Shown one piece after another: positions 1-8,836 of a stretch of DNA of 64,000 nt. The DNA lies in the NCBI GenBank assembly GCA_033127725.1, contig AP026798.1, forward strand, positions 434,001 to 498,000, read 5' to 3'. Source of the DNA: Bombiscardovia nodaiensis. GTDB lineage: Bacteria; Actinomycetota; Actinomycetes; Actinomycetales; Bifidobacteriaceae. The notes beneath the pieces are model-generated. The model did no database searches. It was not told where the DNA came from and saw nothing but the letters and a program-made list of their open reading frames with translations. Each line of letters begins with the position of its first letter. Within the stretch, counting starts at the first letter, position 1. Position numbers and translations under genes: made by a program.

Positions 1-1
1 T

Positions 2-1168
2 AAGGCGAAGGCTGCTTCCATCCTGGAGACAGCGGATGACCAGTCGCGTACCCTGACCACCACAGCCCGGCAGCAGGCGGACCAGCTCAAGGAGTCGGCA
101 CAAAAGCAGGCTCAGGAGCAGCGTCAGGCCCTCCAGCTTGAGCTGAAAAACACGCGCGAAGAGCATGAGAAAAAGCTTGCCGCTGAGCGCGCAGCCCAAG
201 AGCGTGAAATCGCCGATTCGAAGGCACAGACCACCCAGCAGATAGCCGAGCAGCGGCAAAAGGCTAACGACGAAGTGGTCAAGCTCAAGAATGAGTCGAA
301 TGACCAGATTCAGCAGGCTCTGGGCGAGGCCAACAAGAAGCTCTCAGATGTGCGCGAACAAGTTTCTAAGATGTTGACCAAGGCCCAGCGTCAGGCGGGT
401 GAAATTACCGACAAGGCCAAGACCCAGGCGCAAAAGATTATCGACGATGCCAACGTCTCCAGCGCGCAGACCAAGGCTCAGGTCTCAGCCGAGGCTCAGC
501 AGGTGCGTGAGCAGATTTCAACTCAGCAGGATGAAGCCACCACAAAGGTCAACGACCTCTTGAAGGGCTTGGAGGAGCGCCGCAAGCAGACTGAGCAGGA
601 GAGCAACCAGCTCCTGGAGCAGGCCAAGAAGACCCGTAAAGAAGCCGATGACTTCGCTGCTACTAAGCGCAAGGAAGCTGAAGACAAGGCTGCTCAAATC
701 TTGGAGGACAGCCGCAGGCAGGCCAAGGAAGAGATTGAGGATCGTCGCAAGGCCGCCCAGAGCGAGCTCAATAATTTGAAGGAGCAGATTGCCAAGCTCC
801 AGCAGCGCGAGGCAGATATTACCTCTCGTGTTGACGAGCTGCGTTCTATTTTCACCACCTCTTTCGGTGCTTTCGGCCAGGCAGTCGAGAGCCCAGTGGA
901 GTCCAAGCCGGCTCCGTCGGTTCACTCCGACCAGTCGGACCAGCCCACCGGTGATATTCCCAAGCCTGCTTCTATGGATCACATGCCTGCCCAGGTACCA
1001 GCGGCTCCGGCCGAGCATGAGTCGCAGCAAGCTGCTGAGCCTGCTGCGAAGGCTTCCACGCCAGTGCCGCCACCTCAACAGGCGTCCAAACATGCTGACT
1101 CCCAGCAGGCGTCGTCCAATTTTACGGCACCAACTGAGGTGATTGAGCGCAGCAAGCTCGCCCGCTGA
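2..1168 (+). CDS. Coiled-coil protein, C-terminal part (5' end outside window)
   Basis: The frame is open from the first bases of the window to the TGA at 1166-1168, so this is the C-terminal 388 residues of a longer protein; the internal ATG at 275 is not the start. Roughly the first 280 visible residues are almost pure Glu/Gln/Lys/Arg/Ala heptad-type sequence, as in long coiled coils. The last 100 are Pro/Ala/Ser/Gln-rich and probably disordered. No enzymatic motif is visible. DivIVA-like or chromosome-organising coiled-coil proteins have this composition, but composition alone cannot assign one. It lies 157 bp upstream of pepC on the same strand. Confidence 0.75.
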   Translation, partial: KAKAASILETADDQSRTLTTTARQQADQLKESAQKQAQEQRQALQLELKNTREEHEKKLAAERAAQEREIADSKAQTTQQIAEQRQKANDEVVKLKNESNDQIQQALGEANKKLSDVREQVSKMLTKAQRQAGEITDKAKTQAQKIIDDANVSSAQTKAQVSAEAQQVREQISTQQDEATTKVNDLLKGLEERRKQTEQESNQLLEQAKKTRKEADDFAATKRKEAEDKAAQILEDSRRQAKEEIEDRRKAAQSELNNLKEQIAKLQQREADITSRVDELRSIFTTSFGAFGQAVESPVESKPAPSVHSDQSDQPTGDIPKPASMDHMPAQVPAAPAEHESQQAAEPAAKASTPVPPPQQASKHADSQQASSNFTAPTEVIERSKLAR

Positions 1169-1325
1169 GGGTGACCGGCGGGTAGGCGGACGGTAAACCA
1201 GATGTCGAGCCCAAAAGGCTCCTGTTTCAAGTGTGGGTGACTGGGGCGCATCGAATACCAACGTGCTCCAGCCGCCCACAGAGCCATCAGAAGTAATTAG
1301 CTATCAAGTAAGAGGAAGTCTGTAC

Positions 1326-2690
1326 ATGACGACAGCATTGAATCCCTTGTCCCCATCAGCTCTTGAGCAGCTGACCGAAAGCTTTGAGCAGAGCTCGGCC
1401 AACCGCTTAGCCATGAACGCTGTTACCAGCTCTGGCATTGACCCCGTGGCTCACAATTACGATCGCGCCCGTCTCCTCCAGCACCGCTTCTCGGTGAGCG
1501 TGGACAACGGTCAGGTCACTTCGCAGGCTCACTCCGGCCGCTGCTGGCTCTTCAGCTCGCTCAACGTGGCCCGTTTCGTGGCACGTCGTGCCCTCAACAT
1601 CGACACTGACAGCCCCTCTAACCCAGCTGGTGACTTCGAGTTTTCGCAGAACTACGCCATGTACTACGACAAGCTGGAGCGGGTGAACTACTTCCTGCAA
1701 GATGTGGCAGCACTGGTGCGCGCTGGCGAGCCAGTTGACTCCCAGCTTATGCAGTTCCTGCTCTCAGATGTGATGGGTGACGGCGGCCAGTGGATTATGG
1801 CCATGAACCTATACAAAAAGTATGGCGCAGTGCCCAAGCAGTACTTCCCCGAGACAGCTTCTTCGCAGAACACCAGCCAGATGAACTCTCAGCTGCGCTC
1901 CCTGCTCCATCAGGCTGTGGCTCACATGGTGGAAGACCCCAGTGCTATTGATCAGATTGTCAAGGATTACACGGCCGCTGGCCACCGGATTTTGACGATT
2001 CACCTGGGCACGCCTCCTACTTCCTTCGACTGGGAGTGGACCGATAAGGACGGCAACTTCCATCGTGATGGCGAGATCACGCCTCAGGAGTTCTGGAAGA
2101 AGTACGTCAAGGCTGGCTTGGAAGACTACGTCTGCCTGATTGACGATCCCCGCCGCGAGCATCCCAAGGGCAAGAAGATTGCCATTGAGCACTTAGGAAA
2201 TGTCGCTGGTGGCGACGCGACTGAGTACCTGAACGTGCCTTCGCAGTTCATGAAGGACTGCGCTCGCAAGATTCTGAGCGAACAAGGTATGCCGGTCTGG
2301 TTCGGCGCTGACTGCCATCCCATGATGGACCGCAAGGAAGGCAAGTGGGCCACCGACCTCTTTGAGTACGGCCGCGTCTACGATGTGGACTTCGACTTGG
2401 ACAAGGAGCAGCGGGTCCGCTTTGGCGAGTCGGCTATGAACCACGCTATGGCTTTCGTGGGTGTGGATGTAGCTGAGGATGGCAAGACTACGAACCGCTG
2501 GAAGGTGGAGAACTCCTGGGGCGGCGACATTGCCAACAAGGGCTACTTCGCTATGAGCGATGATTGGTTCACTGAGTACGTCTACGAGGTGGCTGTGCCC
2601 AAGTCTATGCTCCCCGAGGAGTATCGCAAGGCCATTGACGAGCCAGCTATTATGCTGCCCGCCTGGGACCCGATGGGTGCTCTCGCCTGA
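1326..2690 (+). CDS. pepC: Aminopeptidase C (bleomycin hydrolase family, C1B)
   Basis: A cytoplasmic cysteine aminopeptidase of 454 residues, the usual length for PepC, releasing N-terminal residues from peptides. The papain-fold catalytic parts are all visible: the Cys in SGRCWLFSS near residue 73, the His in MNHAMAFVG and the Asn in VENSWGG in the last quarter. The start at 1326 is preferred over an upstream in-frame start at 1233 because it follows an AGAGGAAG ribosome-binding site and begins where the family begins. There is no signal peptide. It is monocistronic, followed by a strong terminator. Confidence 0.93.
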   Translation: MTTALNPLSPSALEQLTESFEQSSANRLAMNAVTSSGIDPVAHNYDRARLLQHRFSVSVDNGQVTSQAHSGRCWLFSSLNVARFVARRALNIDTDSPSNPAGDFEFSQNYAMYYDKLERVNYFLQDVAALVRAGEPVDSQLMQFLLSDVMGDGGQWIMAMNLYKKYGAVPKQYFPETASSQNTSQMNSQLRSLLHQAVAHMVEDPSAIDQIVKDYTAAGHRILTIHLGTPPTSFDWEWTDKDGNFHRDGEITPQEFWKKYVKAGLEDYVCLIDDPRREHPKGKKIAIEHLGNVAGGDATEYLNVPSQFMKDCARKILSEQGMPVWFGADCHPMMDRKEGKWATDLFEYGRVYDVDFDLDKEQRVRFGESAMNHAMAFVGVDVAEDGKTTNRWKVENSWGGDIANKGYFAMSDDWFTEYVYEVAVPKSMLPEEYRKAIDEPAIMLPAWDPMGALA

Positions 2691-2707
2691 TAGAGGCAAG
2701 GAGTTGC

Positions 2708-2757
2708 GGCGTCTGTCGGCTTTCCAATGAGGCTGACAGGCGCCTATTATTTTTTTG
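2708..2757 (+). terminator. Rho-independent terminator after pepC
   Basis: A 14-bp stem (2708-2721 with 2731-2744, including G-U pairs) and a 9-nt loop, followed by an AT-rich run ending in seven T, 18 bp after the pepC stop. Confidence 0.85.
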
Positions 2758-2803
2758 TAGGGCGGAATACGGGTGCGAATTCAACAAGAGAGAGGGGACG
2801 CTG

Positions 2804-3964
2804 ATGCAGACTCTACGGGGGCCAGGTAGCTCAGCCGATGACGAGCAGCGTCGGCTAGACGAGAGCGCCGTTTACCCTGAGACCGTCGATGTCAATATCC
2901 GCCAGCTCGACCCGATTCCAGCTCCGCGCGCTTTTATCCGTGACCTGCCATTGAGCCGTGAGCAGATTGAACTAGTGCTGCGCTCCCGGCAAGAGATTCG
3001 AGATGTGCTTCACGGGCGAGACGACCGCCTGCTGGTTATTGTAGGCCCCTGCTCGATCCACGATCCCAAGGCGGCTCTAGAGTATGCCAGCCGCCTGGCG
3101 AAGGTGCGCGAACAGGTGAGCGATGACCTGCTGATTGTTATGCGTGCCTACTTTGAAAAGCCGCGCACCACGGTGGGTTGGAAGGGCCTGATTAACGACC
3201 CCGATTTGGACGGCACTTTCGACATTCGCAAGGGCATGTGGCTGGCGCGCAAGACCTTGACCTCTCTGCTGAGCCTGGGGTTGCCAGTGGGCATAGAGTG
3301 GCTGGACCCGATTACGCCCCAGTATTTTTCGGACGCGATTTCCTGGGGGGCGATTGGCGCGCGCAACACGGAGAGCCAGGTCCATCGGGAGCTGGCTTCG
3401 GGCCTGTCCATGCCGGTTGGTTTCAAGAACTCGACCGACGGCAATGTTCAGGCGGCGGCGGATTCCTGCTATGCCTCTGCCTTCGAGCACCACTTCCTCT
3501 CGGTGAACTTGGACGGTCAGGTCATTTCCGTTGAGACGAAGGGTAATCCTGACTGCCATGTCATCTTGCGCGGGTCGGCATCTGGCCCTAATTATGGGCC
3601 CAGCCATGTGCGTTCTGCGATAGAGGCCCTGCGCAGCTCCCAGGCCAGCAGCACGAGCAGCTACGGTGTCTTGATTGATGCGGCCCACGGCAACTGCGGC
3701 AAGGATGAGCGGGTCGAAGCCCAGGTGGTGGAAGAGTTGGCTGGACGGGTGGCAGCTGGCGAGCCTGGAATTTTGGGCGTAATGATGGAGAGTTTTCTAC
3801 TGGGCGGCCATCAAAAGCCTGGGCCTGTGGATCAGCTGATCTTCGGACAGTCGGTGACGGATTCGTGCATTCCCTGGGAGCGGACGAGTGAGCTCTTGTA
3901 CACTCTGGCCAGGGCAGTACGGCAGCGTAGGCAGCATCAGCAGGGTGGGAGAGTAGCGGTATGA
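2804..3964 (+). CDS. DAHP synthase, class I (first of tandem pair)
   Basis: 3-deoxy-D-arabino-heptulosonate-7-phosphate synthase (386 aa) condenses phosphoenolpyruvate and erythrose 4-phosphate, the first step of the shikimate pathway. The AroF/G/H-type motifs are clear: GPCSIHDPKAALEYA, EKPRTTVGWKG, SWGAIGARNTESQ and NPDCHVILRG. The start ATG follows a purine-rich AGAGAGAGGGG stretch. Its stop overlaps the start of a second DAHP synthase by 4 bp, so the two are translationally coupled. The first 40 residues differ between the copies, the part that usually carries aromatic amino-acid feedback in this family. Which amino acid controls which copy cannot be read from sequence. Confidence 0.92.
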   Translation: MQTLRGPGSSADDEQRRLDESAVYPETVDVNIRQLDPIPAPRAFIRDLPLSREQIELVLRSRQEIRDVLHGRDDRLLVIVGPCSIHDPKAALEYASRLAKVREQVSDDLLIVMRAYFEKPRTTVGWKGLINDPDLDGTFDIRKGMWLARKTLTSLLSLGLPVGIEWLDPITPQYFSDAISWGAIGARNTESQVHRELASGLSMPVGFKNSTDGNVQAAADSCYASAFEHHFLSVNLDGQVISVETKGNPDCHVILRGSASGPNYGPSHVRSAIEALRSSQASSTSSYGVLIDAAHGNCGKDERVEAQVVEELAGRVAAGEPGILGVMMESFLLGGHQKPGPVDQLIFGQSVTDSCIPWERTSELLYTLARAVRQRRQHQQGGRVAV

Positions 3965-5148
3965 CAGGTACATTTCAAGATCAAGACGATATTCGTGCGG
4001 CTCAGGAGGCTCTCGCCCGCGGTCACAATCCTCTGGTAGCGGGAGGTGTGACGCGCTGGGAGGATGAAGTGGGCATTGGGCGTATCATCAACCGACGCAT
4101 CATTGAGCTGGAGCCCCTGCCTACGCCCGCACAGGTTTTGAGTGATTACCAGCTGGACCAGGCTTCGCGCAAACTGGTGGTGAGCTCGCGTGAAGCTATC
4201 CGAGACACCCTCTACGGCCGTGACGACCGCTTGCTGGTCATTGTAGGCCCCTGCTCCATTCACGACCCTAAGGCCGCCCTAGACTACGCTCAGCGCCTGG
4301 CTGGCGTGCAAGGTGAGCTGGGGAAAGACCTGCTGATAGTTATGCGCGTCTACTTTGAAAAGCCGCGTACTACGGTGGGCTGGAAGGGCCTGATTAACGA
4401 CCCCGATATTGACGGCAGCCACCATATCCAAAAAGGGCTCCTGCTGGCCAGGCGTATCTTGCTCGATGTGCTGCGTGCGGGTCTGCCGGCGGCCACGGAG
4501 TTTCTGGAGCCCACCTCGCCGCAGTTCATCTCCGACGCTATCTCCTGGGGGGCTATCGGCGCTCGCAACACGGAGAGCCAGGTCCACCGGCAGCTGGCTT
4601 CGGGCCTGTCCATGCCGGTCGGCTTCAAAAATGCGACCGACGGCGATGTGGGGGTGGCGGTGGACTCCTGCTTTACTTCGGCCCAGCAGCATACCTTCTT
4701 TGGCATTAACCATGAGGGCCGGGCTTCTGCGGTGCAGACCTTAGGCAATCCCGACTGCCATCTGGTCCTGCGCGGCTCCTCCCATGGCCCGAACTGCGAC
4801 CCTGAGTCGGTCCGGCAGGCTATGGAGCGTGTCCGCCAAGAGATGCCTTCTAACTCGGCAGCGGCGCATGGTTTGATTATCGACGCTTCCCACGGCAACT
4901 CTGGCAAAGACGAAGTGCGGCAGGCGCAGCTGGTGGAGCAGTTGGCCCAGCGCATTGGTCAGGGCGAGCCTGGCATCACCGGATTGATGATGGAGAGTTT
5001 CATTGAAGGCGGCAATCAGCCGGCAGCGCCGTTGGATCAGCTGGTCTACGGGCGTTCTATCACCGACCGCTGCATCTCCTGGCCCCGCACCGAGCAGCTC
5101 CTGCAAAACTTGGCCGCAGCTGTTCGAGCCCGCCGCCAGTTGGCGTAA
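3961..5148 (+). CDS. DAHP synthase, class I (second of tandem pair)
   Basis: A 395-residue paralogue of the preceding gene with the same reaction and the same motifs (GPCSIHDPKAALDYA, EKPRTTVGWKG, SWGAIGARNTESQ, NPDCHLVLRG). ATG at 3961 overlaps the upstream TGA in an ATGA arrangement. The catalytic core is closely similar to the first copy and the N-terminus is not, consistent with isoenzymes inhibited by different end products. No other shikimate gene is adjacent. Confidence 0.92.
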   Translation: MTGTFQDQDDIRAAQEALARGHNPLVAGGVTRWEDEVGIGRIINRRIIELEPLPTPAQVLSDYQLDQASRKLVVSSREAIRDTLYGRDDRLLVIVGPCSIHDPKAALDYAQRLAGVQGELGKDLLIVMRVYFEKPRTTVGWKGLINDPDIDGSHHIQKGLLLARRILLDVLRAGLPAATEFLEPTSPQFISDAISWGAIGARNTESQVHRQLASGLSMPVGFKNATDGDVGVAVDSCFTSAQQHTFFGINHEGRASAVQTLGNPDCHLVLRGSSHGPNCDPESVRQAMERVRQEMPSNSAAAHGLIIDASHGNSGKDEVRQAQLVEQLAQRIGQGEPGITGLMMESFIEGGNQPAAPLDQLVYGRSITDRCISWPRTEQLLQNLAAAVRARRQLA

Positions 5149-5254
5149 GTTCTAGCCCAGGCCTGCGCCTAGGATGGCGGTATGGCTGGTTACTAGCGCA
5201 CGGGCAGGGCTGGCCGGCAAACTGGCGGAATCTAGCGGATAGCAGGAAAGACGA

Positions 5255-5995
5255 ATGAACAAAAATGCAGGGCTCGAGACCGAGCAGATGCGTCCTGATA
5301 GGGTGGCCATTCTAGGGGCGATGGACGAGGAAGTTGCCTTGGTGGCGCAGGGGTTGGAGGGCGCTCAGCACGATCCGAAGTCCGCTCAAGCGAGTTTAGA
5401 CGTGGTGTGCGGCAGTCTGCGGCGCAGTGACGGCAGCCAGGTGCAGGTGGCGGCCACGGTTGGCGGCATGGGCACGGTCAATATCGCAGCTTCAGCGCAG
5501 TATTTGATCGACAGCTACCATCCCCAGGCTTTGATTTTCTCTGGTATCGCCGGCAATTTGAATACCGACCTCCACATCAACGATGTCGTGCTCGGCGGCA
5601 CCCTGCGCTACTTGGACTCCGATATGCGTATGATTGCGCAATTTGCTCCTCAGACTGCGGACTTCCACTCTGATGCCCGCTTGCTGAAGTTGGCTGATGC
5701 GGCGCTTGCTGACATGGGTATTAAGCACATTGTGGGCACTATTGCTACCGGTAACTATTTTGTCGACACGCCCGAAAAGACGGCTGAAGTGAAGGAACAA
5801 ACTGGCGCTGATGCTGTGGAGATGGAGGGTGCGGCAGTGTGCCATGTGGCGGCGCGCAACCATGTACCCGCCTTGGTGATTCGTGCCCTGAGTGACAACG
5901 CTGACACGGATTACGAGGTATTCAAGGAATTTGACATCTCCGAGTACGCCAATACGGCCTCAAAACTGGTGTTGAACATTATTTCGCGCCTGTAA
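5255..5995 (+). CDS. mtnN: 5'-methylthioadenosine/S-adenosylhomocysteine nucleosidase
   Basis: A cytoplasmic nucleosidase (246 aa, normal length) that cleaves adenine from methylthioadenosine and S-adenosylhomocysteine; the S-ribosylhomocysteine formed feeds LuxS or methionine recycling. Family signatures are ILGAMDEEV at the start, FSGIAGNLN, the substrate-binding VEMEGAAV, and the catalytic Asp in ALSDNAD near residue 212. It starts 106 bp after the DAHP synthase pair, probably as its own transcript. No methionine-cycle neighbour is present. Confidence 0.92.
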   Translation: MNKNAGLETEQMRPDRVAILGAMDEEVALVAQGLEGAQHDPKSAQASLDVVCGSLRRSDGSQVQVAATVGGMGTVNIAASAQYLIDSYHPQALIFSGIAGNLNTDLHINDVVLGGTLRYLDSDMRMIAQFAPQTADFHSDARLLKLADAALADMGIKHIVGTIATGNYFVDTPEKTAEVKEQTGADAVEMEGAAVCHVAARNHVPALVIRALSDNADTDYEVFKEFDISEYANTASKLVLNIISRL

Positions 5996-6010
5996 GTAAG
6001 AAGATGTTTT

Positions 6011-6076
6011 GCCAGCTGTGAGAATGCAAAGACGCATATATACAGTCTAGTATATGTGGAAAAAGTCACAGCTGGC
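6011..6076. repeat. Nested inverted repeat downstream of mtnN
   Basis: A perfect 11-bp inverted repeat GCCAGCTGTGA / TCACAGCTGGC separated by 44 bp, with a second inverted repeat CATATA / TATATG nested between the arms. There is no T-run on either strand, so a plain terminator is not certain. Confidence 0.5.
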
Positions 6077-6177
6077 AAGCTGACGGAAACTGATTGCAAC
6101 AAATACCGACTCGCTTCTCGCTGGCGATAATATCCCAATACGTAAGGGTTATTCAGGGCGGGAGTCCAATAGTGTAA

Positions 6178-6200
6178 TTGGGTTCTTTCTCTTGTATAAT
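6178..6200 (+). promoter_or_regulatory. Possible promoter of the sugar ABC operon
   Basis: A perfect TATAAT at 6195-6200 lies 77 bp before the lipoprotein start. No good -35 box is seen at the right distance (TTGGGT at 6178 is too close), so an activator may be needed. This gene-free stretch from 5996 to 6276 otherwise holds only the inverted repeat at 6011-6076. Confidence 0.35.
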
Positions 6201-6276
6201 CATTACTTCGGGCTTTAAGGAAGAGCGCCTGTCGAAGTCGACAAGCCCGACGCTCTCACCGAAGGAAGGACAGACA

Positions 6277-7623
6277 ATGAAGTATTCGCGTATAGGTAGG
6301 GTAGTTGCTTTATCCTCTGCAGCGGTCATGCTGTTGACTGGTTGCGGCGGCGGTAATAGTACTGAAAAAAAGACTAGCGAATCGCTTGATAAGGACGCTA
6401 AGGTTTCGATTACTTTTGCCGGGTGGTCGCTTGATATGACACCAGAGTTTAAGACTCTGGCGGATGGTTTCCACAAGAGCCACCCCAATATCACCATCAG
6501 CGTCAAGCAGTACAGTGCTGACGATTACGATAAGCAGCTGACCGCTGATATCTCTTCTGGAGCTCAGCCAGACGTGTTCCCCCTGAAGAATATGGTCAAG
6601 TACGTGACATATGCGGAGTCTAAGGGCTTGGCTGACATCTCGGACATTGCCAAGGACTTTACGAGTGATAAGAACATTGAGACCTCGTACTACAAGATGG
6701 AAGATGGCAAGTATTACGCATTGCCGTATCGTGCTGACTCCTGGGTTCTTTTCTACAACAAGGATATGTTCAAGAAGACGGGTGTCAAAGAGCCAGATGG
6801 TACCTGGACTTGGGATGACTATACCAAGGCAGCTAAGGAAATGAAGGAGAAGCTGCCTGCAGCAGGTTATGACGCCAATACGTATCCTATGTACATGCAC
6901 AATTGGCAGTCCGTTGTGCAGTCCTTTGCCTTGGCTCAGTCTGGTAAGTCCGACAAGCAGACGTTCTTGAAGGGTGATTTCTCCTATATGGAGCCTTTCT
7001 ACAAGAGGGCTTTGGAGTGGCAGAACGACAAGCTGACTGTTGACTGGAACACGTCCTTCACCAACAAGGTGCAGTATCAGACTCAGTTTGGTTCTCAGAA
7101 AGCCGCTATGATGCCTATGGGCTCTTGGTACGCTGCGACCTTGCTGACCCAGCGTAACAATGGCCAAGCTGAGAAGTTTGATTGGGGCATGGCGCCAATT
7201 CCTCAGAATCCAGACACCAAGACTCCTAAGACACCGATTACCTTCGGCAGCCCAACCTCTTTGGCGATCTCCTCCAAGCTCACGGGTCAGAAGATGTCCG
7301 CTGCTAAGGAATTCGTCAAGTGGGCAGTCGGAGAAGGCGGTGCTACCGAGCTAGCTCAGCTATCCACCACACCTGCTTATATCGACAGCAAGGTGACGGA
7401 TACCTTCTTTAAGCCCGAAGGCATGGCTAACGATCAACAGTCCAAGGATGCTTGGGCAAAGCACGATCTTAAGCTCGAGGCACCTGTTGCCAAGGGCACG
7501 GATACCATCAATTCCATCCTGAAAGATACGCACTCGTCCATTATGACCGGTACGCAGAACGTCAAGGATGGTTTGCAAGAAGCAGCCAAGAACGTCAAGG
7601 ATCAGGGCGTTATTGACGAGTAA
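6277..7623 (+). CDS. Sugar ABC transporter substrate-binding lipoprotein
   Basis: A family 1 extracellular solute-binding protein of 448 residues. The N-terminus is a lipoprotein signal ending in the lipobox LLTGC (Cys near residue 24), so the mature protein is anchored outside the membrane. The chosen ATG at 6277 follows GAAGGAAGGA and puts the signal peptide at the true N-terminus; the longer frame from 6178 would bury it. Body motifs such as ALPYRADSWVLFYNKD and the TWTWDDYTKAAKE region are typical of oligosaccharide-binding proteins. It heads an operon with two permeases, a DUF624 protein and an alpha-L-rhamnosidase, which suggests a rhamnose-containing ligand. The ATPase is not encoded here and is probably a shared MsmK-type protein. 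Confidence 0.92.
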   Translation: MKYSRIGRVVALSSAAVMLLTGCGGGNSTEKKTSESLDKDAKVSITFAGWSLDMTPEFKTLADGFHKSHPNITISVKQYSADDYDKQLTADISSGAQPDVFPLKNMVKYVTYAESKGLADISDIAKDFTSDKNIETSYYKMEDGKYYALPYRADSWVLFYNKDMFKKTGVKEPDGTWTWDDYTKAAKEMKEKLPAAGYDANTYPMYMHNWQSVVQSFALAQSGKSDKQTFLKGDFSYMEPFYKRALEWQNDKLTVDWNTSFTNKVQYQTQFGSQKAAMMPMGSWYAATLLTQRNNGQAEKFDWGMAPIPQNPDTKTPKTPITFGSPTSLAISSKLTGQKMSAAKEFVKWAVGEGGATELAQLSTTPAYIDSKVTDTFFKPEGMANDQQSKDAWAKHDLKLEAPVAKGTDTINSILKDTHSSIMTGTQNVKDGLQEAAKNVKDQGVIDE

Positions 7624-7649
7624 AACGCAAATACATAAGTAAATAAAGT

Positions 7650-7702
7650 CAGCTGAACGTTGAGGCTAGGTGTCATCTATTCGCAACTAGCCGCGTTCAG
7701 CT
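7650..7702 (+). terminator. Intra-operon hairpin (partial terminator or mRNA stabiliser)
   Basis: CAGCTGAACG (7650-7659) pairs with CGTTCAGCTG (7693-7702), and GGCTAG (7664-7669) with CTAGCC (7687-7692), giving a long bulged stem between the binding-protein gene and the first permease. There is no T-run. Such hairpins often raise binding-protein mRNA relative to permease mRNA. Confidence 0.6.
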
Positions 7703-7846
7703 GGCCAACTTCTGGAGAGTTTTCTCCATCAGGTCTATCTGCGGCTCGCAATGATGGCTTTTAGGTTAATTAAGCAACAAACGTATGAGTAGTTTCGACT
7801 GAGCTGAAGTATTGCCAGCCGAATACGGGTAAAGGAGGTTGCGTCT

Positions 7847-8833
7847 ATGTCAGATGCAACAAAAACTGCCATGGTTGGGCAGGGAGATTCGACAACTCAA
7901 TCCCCTTCGCCTGGGCCGCAAGGTTCTAGCCATCGCGGGCACCAACGAGGCGCTGTCAGTCAAAAGGCTATTTCGCACAGGAATTTTCGTAACGGTCTGA
8001 TTTTTATTACGCCGAACTTTCTCGGTTTTATCTGTTTAACGCTTATCCCGACTCTTACTCTTTTCTACATAGCTTTCACTAAGTGGTCGGCATTCGGCAA
8101 CCCAATCCCGAATGGTCTGAAAAACTGGGTGCGCCTGTCGCACGATAAGATTTTCATGACCTCGGTGTGGAACACTGTGTATTATTCGATTGTTCACATT
8201 CCGCTGACGTTAGCTATATCATTCGCTCTGGCGGTTTTGTTGAACTCAAAACTTCGCGGTCGTGCATTTTTCCGAACCGTGGCTTTCTTCCCCTACATCA
8301 CTTCGCTGGTGGCTGCGGCTCAGGTGTGGGCCATGCTTTTCGACCCCAAGTCTGGCCCCATTAATCAGCTGATTGGCTTATTTACCTCGAATGTTCCCGG
8401 TTGGTTGGGGTCAACGGCTTGGGCCATGCCAGCTGTGATTATTGTTGGCACCTGGCGCGAGGTTGGCTACTACATGATTCTGCTCTTGGCAGGTTTGCAA
8501 ACCATTCCTACTGAGTTGTATGAAGCTGCTGAGCTAGATGGTACGAACGGATGGCAGCGCTTCTGGAAGGTGACTGTGCCTATGATGCGGCCCACCCTCT
8601 TCTTTGTGGTTGTCACGTTAACCATAGGTTCTTTCAAGATTTTGGATTTGACCTTGATTATGACAGACGGTGGTCCTGGCACGAGCACCTTGGTGCTGGC
8701 CCAGTACATCTACCGTGTGGCATTTGAGCGTGGAGACTTCGGCTATGCTTCAGCTGTGTCGCTGGTCTTGCTCTTCATCTGCATGGTAGTCACGCTGATC
8801 CAGTTCTGGTACAACAATTCGAAGGAGGACTGA
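7847..8833 (+). CDS. Sugar ABC transporter permease (MalF/LacF type)
   Basis: A 328-residue inner-membrane permease with about six hydrophobic segments after a hydrophilic N-terminal tail of about 50 residues. The EAA loop that contacts the ATPase is present as EAAELDGTNGWQRFWKVTVP near residues 225-245. The start ATG follows a very strong AAAGGAGG ribosome-binding site. It lies between the binding protein and the second permease and forms a heterodimer with the latter. Confidence 0.92.
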   Translation: MSDATKTAMVGQGDSTTQSPSPGPQGSSHRGHQRGAVSQKAISHRNFRNGLIFITPNFLGFICLTLIPTLTLFYIAFTKWSAFGNPIPNGLKNWVRLSHDKIFMTSVWNTVYYSIVHIPLTLAISFALAVLLNSKLRGRAFFRTVAFFPYITSLVAAAQVWAMLFDPKSGPINQLIGLFTSNVPGWLGSTAWAMPAVIIVGTWREVGYYMILLLAGLQTIPTELYEAAELDGTNGWQRFWKVTVPMMRPTLFFVVVTLTIGSFKILDLTLIMTDGGPGTSTLVLAQYIYRVAFERGDFGYASAVSLVLLFICMVVTLIQFWYNNSKED

Positions 8834-8836
8834 CCA

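Noticed and set aside
1233..1325. Longer N-terminus for PepC
   Set aside because: No ribosome-binding site at 1233, and the extra residues do not fit the family, which begins at the ATG with a good site.
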